Shown one piece after another: positions 6,864 to 10,060 of a stretch of DNA of 10,060 nucleotides; position 1 is the stretch's first letter, and every line of letters begins with the position of its first letter. Under the pieces are notes generated by a model. The model did not search any database. It saw only the letters and a list, made by a program, of their open reading frames with translations, and was not told the DNA's origin. Origin of the DNA: an uncultured Clostridia bacterium. Its GTDB lineage: Bacteria; Bacillota; Clostridia; Christensenellales; Aristaeellaceae. The position numbers were made by a program, and so were the translations under genes. The DNA lies in assembly GCA_934631025.1 (NCBI GenBank), contig CAKTXR010000077.1:1-10060 (forward strand), read 5' to 3'.

Positions 6864-7619
6864 CTATTCAAACATCTTTTGAAGCTCTTCGAACTTCTCG
6901 TGCGTAATCAGCGCGTCGCGCGTCGTGCCGTGGAGCTTGACGATGAACGTCCAGCGGCCGTAGGGCGTGATCGAATCGATCTGATTGATGTTGACGATGT
7001 AGGATTTGTGCGTGCGGAAGAACACGTCCCTGGGCAGCTTTTCCTCGATTTCGCCCAGCGAATCGCCCGTCGAATAGCGCTTGCCGTCGATGGTGTCGAT
7101 CACCGTCATGCGATCCTCGCGCTGCACGAGCAGTATGTTGTCCATGCTCACGAAGCTCACGCCGTCCTTGCCGCGCAGCATCAGGCGGCCTGCGGCGGAG
7201 CGCATCGGCCTTTCAGCCAGCGGCGTTTTCGGGCTGCTCTCCGCGCGTTCGCCGAGCCGTTCGCGCGCCAGCTTGAGCGTCTTGAGCGCCCGCTCCAGCT
7301 TGAAGGGCTTGAGCAAATAGTCGAAGGCGTATACCTCGAACGCGTCCGACATATAGCAGTCGTGCGCGGTCGAAAAGATGATAATGACGCGCGGATCGCG
7401 ATCCTGTATGGAGCGGGCGCAGGACAGGCCGTCCATCTCGGGCATTTCCACGTCCAGTATCACCGCTTCGGGATGCTCCCGATCGAAGATTTCGAGCATC
7501 TGCGCGCCGTTTTCCGCCTCGCCAATCAGCTCGTAGCCGCCGTCGCGCTCGATGATCTTGCGCAGGATTGTCCTCATGCCGGCGTCGTCGTCCGCAATGG
7601 CAATGCGCACGTTCTTCAT
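6864..7619 (-). CDS. LytTR-family response regulator (251 aa)
   Basis: A two-component DNA-binding regulator of the LytR/AlgR type. The receiver domain (about 4-120) has the acidic pocket IADDD (8-12), phosphoacceptor D56 in VILDVEMPEMDG, the S83/T84 switch position in IIIFSTAHD, and K104 in DYLLKPF. After a linker rich in Ser, Pro and Arg (about 124-144), the LytTR domain (about 150-251) shows ILLVQRED, then FFRTHKSYIVN (200-210), the hallmark of the family. ATG at 7619 is chosen: it overlaps the upstream gene's stop as ATGA and has AGGAGGTG nine bases upstream; an in-frame GTG at 7631 sits too close to that site. No histidine kinase gene is present here. Its targets are unknown; a half-site-like TACGTTTTA at 9945-9953, upstream of the NfeD promoter, is too weak to claim autoregulation. 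Confidence 0.93.
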   Translation of the reverse strand: MKNVRIAIADDDAGMRTILRKIIERDGGYELIGEAENGAQMLEIFDREHPEAVILDVEMPEMDGLSCARSIQDRDPRVIIIFSTAHDCYMSDAFEVYAFDYLLKPFKLERALKTLKLARERLGERAESSPKTPLAERPMRSAAGRLMLRGKDGVSFVSMDNILLVQREDRMTVIDTIDGKRYSTGDSLGEIEEKLPRDVFFRTHKSYIVNINQIDSITPYGRWTFIVKLHGTTRDALITHEKFEELQKMFE

Positions 7620-8167
7620 CGGGCGCTCCACCTCCTCCGGCGCTCGCAGGGGCGCTTGAGGATCTCCGCCATGACGACGGCACGGCGCATCTGCTCGAGA
7701 GTCAGCTCGGCCACGGGCGTTTCTTCATCGTCCACGGCCTGTGTTTCGCCCACAACGTCCTTGCGATTGACGTGAACCTGCGTTTTGACCGTGGTTTCAA
7801 CCTCGGTTTTGACGCGCGTCTTAATTTGCTGCTGCGCATGGACGAACGTCTCGCCCATGCCCTGATGATCGGCGACCTCCATCGAGCCGCCGAGACTGCC
7901 GTGATCGCAGCTGCGGCTCTCGCCCTCGATGAGCACAGTCGGCGCGTGGTCGCTCTCGTCCAGCGTGCCGCACGCGTCGAACACGGCCGCCGATTCCTCG
8001 GCGCTCTTCACGGGCGCTTCAGGCGGCTCGCTCTTCACCGCGGGCGCGGCCTGCTGCACGGGCGGCTGCTGCGCCTTGCCGGGCGCGTTGTTGACCACCT
8101 TTTTACCGGCCTTCATAACGCGTCCGACGGCCCACACAATAATGATGAGTGCTATAATCGCCTGCAA
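7616..8167 (-). CDS. Uncharacterised single-pass membrane protein, TTG start (183 aa)
   Basis: I cannot name a function. A short hydrophobic segment (about 3-18, MQAIIALIIIVWAVGRVM) is followed by a basic patch and a Pro/Ala/Gln-rich linker (28-58). An acidic middle carries C66, H74, C87, H89, H101 and H110, then a Val/Thr alternating stretch KTRVKTEVETTVKTQV (116-131). The end is a helix LTLEQMRRAVVMAEILKRP (155-173) and a basic tail. I recall a similar final MAEIL-x-RP-like helix in small hypothetical membrane proteins of Clostridia, but cannot check this. The start is TTG at 8167-8165, supported by AGGAGG seven bases upstream; the first in-frame ATG (M18) would remove the membrane segment. 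It lies 35 bases after floA and its TGA overlaps the response regulator ATG, so the two products are probably made together. It may be a FloA partner or an input component for the regulator (inference). Confidence 0.8.
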   Translation of the reverse strand: MQAIIALIIIVWAVGRVMKAGKKVVNNAPGKAQQPPVQQAAPAVKSEPPEAPVKSAEESAAVFDACGTLDESDHAPTVLIEGESRSCDHGSLGGSMEVADHQGMGETFVHAQQQIKTRVKTEVETTVKTQVHVNRKDVVGETQAVDDEETPVAELTLEQMRRAVVMAEILKRPCERRRRWSAR

Positions 8168-8202
8168 TGCGATTCCTCCTTCCAGTCAGCCCGGAAGCGA
8201 AA

Positions 8203-9210
8203 TCACTTGCCGGCCTTGTTCTGATCCTCGGTCTTTTTTCCGGTGCCGGAGATGGCCTCGCGCATCTTCGTATCGGAGATGACGTTCTGCATCTGATAGT
8301 AGTCCATCACGCCCAGCTTGCCCTCTTCGAGCGCCTTAGCCATGGCGTGCGGCACCTCGGCCTCGGCCTCGACCACCTTGGCGCGCATTTCCTGCACGGC
8401 GGCGATCATTTCCTGCTCGTGCGCAACAGCCATGGCGCGGCGTTCCTCGGCCTTGGCCTGAGCTATGCGGCGGTCGGCCTCCGCCTGATCCATCTGCAGC
8501 TGTGCGCCCACGTTGCGGCCCACGTCAACGTCCGCGATGTCTATGGACAGTATTTCAAACGCGGTGCCCGCGTCCAGACCCTTGCTGAGCACGGTGCGGC
8601 TGATAAGGTCGGGGTTTTCAAGTACCTCCTTATGCGTGGCGGCGGAACCGACAGTGGTAACGATACCCTCGCCGACGCGCGCGATGATGGTTTCCTCGCC
8701 CGCGCCGCCGACCAGTCGGTCGATGTTGGCGCGCACGGTAACGCGCGCCTTGGCGCGCAGCTCGATGCCGTCCTTGGCTATTGCGGCGACTACCGGGGTT
8801 TCGATTACCTTAGGGTTAACGCTCATCTGCACGGCCTGCAGCACGTCGCGGCCCGCCAGGTCGATTGCGGTCGCGCTGGAGAACTCCAGCGGTATGCCCG
8901 CGCGCTGCGCCGCGATAAGCGCGTTGACCACGCGGTCGACGTTACCGCCCGCCAGCAGGTGAGTTTCAAGTCCGTTGATCGATACGTCCAGGCCGGCCTT
9001 GGTGCCCTTAATCAGCGGCAGCACCACGCGCTCGGGATTGATGCGGCGTATGCGCATACCTACCAAAGTGCCCAGGCCAATCCTCACGCCCGAAGCCATA
9101 GCCGAAATCCACAGTCTGAGCGGCACCATTGACAAAAAGATTATCAGTACGATCAGTATGATTACGATTGTTACTATGAGTCCGATTATTCCACTTTCGA
9201 CGAACGGCAT
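8203..9210 (-). CDS. floA: Flotillin-like protein FloA (335 aa)
   Basis: A bacterial flotillin that organises functional membrane microdomains. Residues 8-29 form a hydrophobic membrane-inserted segment, followed by MVPLRLWISAMASGV, typical of FloA. The SPFH-like region follows, with AGGNVDRVVNALIAAQRAG, IDLAGRDVLQAVQMSVNPKV, VRANIDRLVGGAGEETI and FEILSIDIADVDVGRN, all FloA-specific blocks. The C-terminal third (from about 225) is a charged, Ala/Glu-rich coiled coil (QAEADRRIAQAKAEERRAMA), then GVMDYYQMQNV. Length is close to the 331 aa of the Bacillus subtilis protein as I remember it. ATG at 9210 is preferred because AAAGGAG lies nine bases upstream; an ATG six bases earlier (9216) has only three bases of spacing. 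It follows the NfeD gene after 92 bases, the usual partner order. Confidence 0.97.
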   Translation of the reverse strand: MPFVESGIIGLIVTIVIILIVLIIFLSMVPLRLWISAMASGVRIGLGTLVGMRIRRINPERVVLPLIKGTKAGLDVSINGLETHLLAGGNVDRVVNALIAAQRAGIPLEFSSATAIDLAGRDVLQAVQMSVNPKVIETPVVAAIAKDGIELRAKARVTVRANIDRLVGGAGEETIIARVGEGIVTTVGSAATHKEVLENPDLISRTVLSKGLDAGTAFEILSIDIADVDVGRNVGAQLQMDQAEADRRIAQAKAEERRAMAVAHEQEMIAAVQEMRAKVVEAEAEVPHAMAKALEEGKLGVMDYYQMQNVISDTKMREAISGTGKKTEDQNKAGK

Positions 9211-9234
9211 AAACATTTTCTCCTTTCAACAAGA

Positions 9235-9274
9235 AACATTGCCTTCCGTTTGGATCTGAATGAGCTGCAATGTT
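9235..9274 (-). repeat. 8-bp inverted repeat between the nfeD-like gene and floA
   Basis: AACATTGC (9235-9242) and GCAATGTT (9267-9274) are perfect complements separated by 24 bases. The hairpin would end about 14 bases before the floA ribosome binding site on the transcript. It could tune expression of the downstream genes or be an mRNA processing site. No terminator U-tract follows, and read-through is expected because the genes form one operon. Confidence 0.35.
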
Positions 9275-9302
9275 CAGGCAGCAAGCGTCACATCATTATC
9301 CC

Positions 9303-9806
9303 CTATGCGTCCAATCGCCTTACCACAATGCGGTTGCCCTCGACGCGTTCCACGCGCACGGGCATATTATCGTCGATGAACTCGCCGTCGGATACCACGT
9401 TCAGCTTTACCCCATCGAATTCCGCAATGCCCGACGGTCTGAGCGCGCATGTAGTGCGGCCGTTTTTGCCTATGAAGAACTTCAAGTCGCCCTCTGACAC
9501 CTCTGAGGCATCGCCCTTACTAACGTCGCTGAGTATCAGCGACGAGCGCGACAATCGCCCGCGCGCGGCGCTTCTGAGCGCAATCGACAGTGCTATACAC
9601 AGCAGCAATATTATCGCCGCCGCGATAATGAGCGCCTCGAGCGGCGAGCGCGCCTTAAGCACCACGCCCACGACAAGCAGTATTATGCCCGATATACCGG
9701 GCAGTCCAAAACCGGGTATGAACATCTCCACCACAACCAGCGTAAAGCCGGCGAGCAGGCAGAGTATCGCAGGCAGGTTTGCCAAAATAAACTGGCTTAC
9801 ATCCAT
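9303..9806 (-). CDS. NfeD family membrane protein, short form (167 aa)
   Basis: A partner protein of bacterial flotillins. Three hydrophobic segments are seen at about 11-29, 35-50 and 57-77; the first two are joined by the signature VEMFIPGFGLPGISGI (26-41). A linker with RGRLSRSSL leads to a C-terminal OB-fold-like domain (about 112-167) with KNGRTTCALRPSGIAEFDG and IVVRRLD, as in other NfeD proteins. The ClpP-like protease domain of the long NfeD type (Bacillus YqeZ) is absent, so this is the short type resembling YuaF in size. ATG at 9806 is preferred because AAGGGA lies eight bases upstream; in-frame GTG at 9830 and ATG at 9815 have no suitable site. It is the first gene of the four-gene minus-strand operon and has a good promoter at 9898-9926. 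Confidence 0.92.
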   Translation of the reverse strand: MDVSQFILANLPAILCLLAGFTLVVVEMFIPGFGLPGISGIILLVVGVVLKARSPLEALIIAAAIILLLCIALSIALRSAARGRLSRSSLILSDVSKGDASEVSEGDLKFFIGKNGRTTCALRPSGIAEFDGVKLNVVSDGEFIDDNMPVRVERVEGNRIVVRRLDA

Positions 9807-9853
9807 CGCCACCATCCCTTCTACGCGCACCGGTAAGCGTGCGTTAAAGTAAT

Positions 9854-9883
9854 GCCCTGCCCGGTGCGGCTACGTCGCAGGGC
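9854..9883 (-). other. Leader hairpin upstream of the NfeD gene
   Basis: GCCCTGC (9854-9860) pairs with GCAGGGC (9877-9883) around a 16-base loop, inside the leader that would be transcribed from the promoter at 9898-9926. On the transcript the stem is followed by ATTACTTTAACGC rather than a U-run, so it is not a clear terminator. It could be an attenuator-like element, a 5' stabilising hairpin, or the remnant of a terminator for a gene further right. Confidence 0.35.
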
Positions 9884-9897
9884 CTTCAAGCAACTTG

Positions 9898-9926
9898 ATT
9901 ATACCATGATACGCGCAATATGAAAA
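9898..9926 (-). promoter_or_regulatory. Sigma-A-like promoter of the NfeD-FloA-LytTR operon
   Basis: On the minus strand, a -35 box TTTTCA (9926-9921), a 17-base spacer and a perfect -10 box TATAAT (9903-9898) would start transcription near 9891. The start falls in a short inverted repeat, TCAAG-CAA-CTTGA (9886-9898), which overlaps the -10 edge and could be a regulator site. The -35 box is the same as in the alpha-galactosidase promoter. Confidence 0.7.
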
Positions 9927-9971
9927 CCGGATTACGCCAAATCATACGTTTTAGCGACTGAATCGTCGCGA

Positions 9972-10033
9972 GCGGGGGATGAATGGGGACGAAGGGGGGA
10001 CGTGTTCTTTCTTTTCAGGAGAAAAGAAAGAAC
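9972..10033. repeat. G-run tract followed by a perfect 13-bp purine/pyrimidine hairpin
   Basis: Runs of five, four and six G residues occur between 9974 and 9999, in an imperfect repeat of about ten bases (GGGGGATGAAT, GGGGACGAA, GGGGGGACG). Directly after it, GTTCTTTCTTTTC (10004-10016) and GAAAAGAAAGAAC (10021-10033) form a perfect 13-bp stem with the loop AGGA, followed by another purine run. One arm is all purine except its last base. No gene is supported between 9927 and 10060. It may be the terminator of a gene beyond the right edge or a dispersed repeat of this genome. Confidence 0.5.
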
Positions 10034-10060
10034 CAAAGAAAAGCCGATTGGCTGTTCTCC

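Noticed and set aside
6711..7775. A 354-codon plus-strand open frame spanning the beta-helix start and the response regulator
   Set aside because: It crosses two well-supported genes and an intergenic hairpin on the other strand and has no domain-like features.
8167..9132. A 321-codon plus-strand open frame opposite floA
   Set aside because: FloA on the minus strand is unmistakable; the opposite frame is His/Ala/Arg-rich shadow sequence.
9945..9953. LytTR-type binding half-site TACGTTTTA upstream of the NfeD promoter
   Set aside because: Only part of the consensus fits and no second repeat is found at the expected 10-13 base spacing.
9972..10000. Possible G-quadruplex
   Set aside because: Only three long G-runs are present where four are normally needed in one molecule, so I report the tract but not a quadruplex.
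9932..10060. A 42-codon minus-strand frame open at the right edge, ending with TAA at 9934-9932
   Set aside because: It would translate the G-run tract and the hairpin as Ser/Pro/Lys-rich low-complexity sequence; it looks like non-coding repeat DNA, not the end of a gene.

Overview
The window looks like a chromosome segment from a GC-rich, low-profile member of class Clostridia (gut or rumen type). The reasons are a flotillin-like FloA with a short NfeD partner, a LytTR response regulator, strong AGGAGG-type ribosome binding sites, and sigma-A-like promoters in AT-rich gaps between GC-rich genes. No mobile element, CRISPR array, tRNA or rRNA was seen.

Left part (1-6780): a sugar-hydrolase locus. 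On the minus strand lie a GH36-family enzyme (2073-178) and, 11 bases after it, the start of a probable GH31 enzyme that runs off the left edge. Diverging from them on the plus strand is a canonical GH36 alpha-galactosidase (2325-4490). The 251-base gap between the divergent genes holds a promoter for each direction and a perfect 16-base palindrome with a central CG, placed at the expected transcription start of the minus-strand unit, as expected for a LacI-family operator. After a 21-bp perfect hairpin comes a convergent minus-strand gene (6780-4600) for a right-handed beta-helix protein. It keeps the three catalytic aspartates of GH28 at the exact spacing but lacks the usual His and the Arg-x-Lys motif. 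None of these enzymes has a signal peptide, so oligosaccharides are probably imported whole and cut in the cytoplasm. The transporter and regulator are outside the window.

Right part (6864-9830): a minus-strand operon read from right to left: short NfeD protein, FloA flotillin, an unrecognised single-pass membrane protein starting with TTG, and a LytTR response regulator whose ATG overlaps the preceding stop by 4 bases. NfeD and FloA are a known pair of membrane-microdomain proteins. Translational coupling of an uncharacterised membrane protein to a LytTR regulator, directly downstream of floA and with no histidine kinase in view, is the most interesting arrangement here.

Right edge (9831-10060): a leader hairpin, the promoter of the NfeD-FloA operon, and further upstream a G-run tract followed by a perfect 13-bp hairpin made of one purine strand and one pyrimidine strand. 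No gene is supported there.
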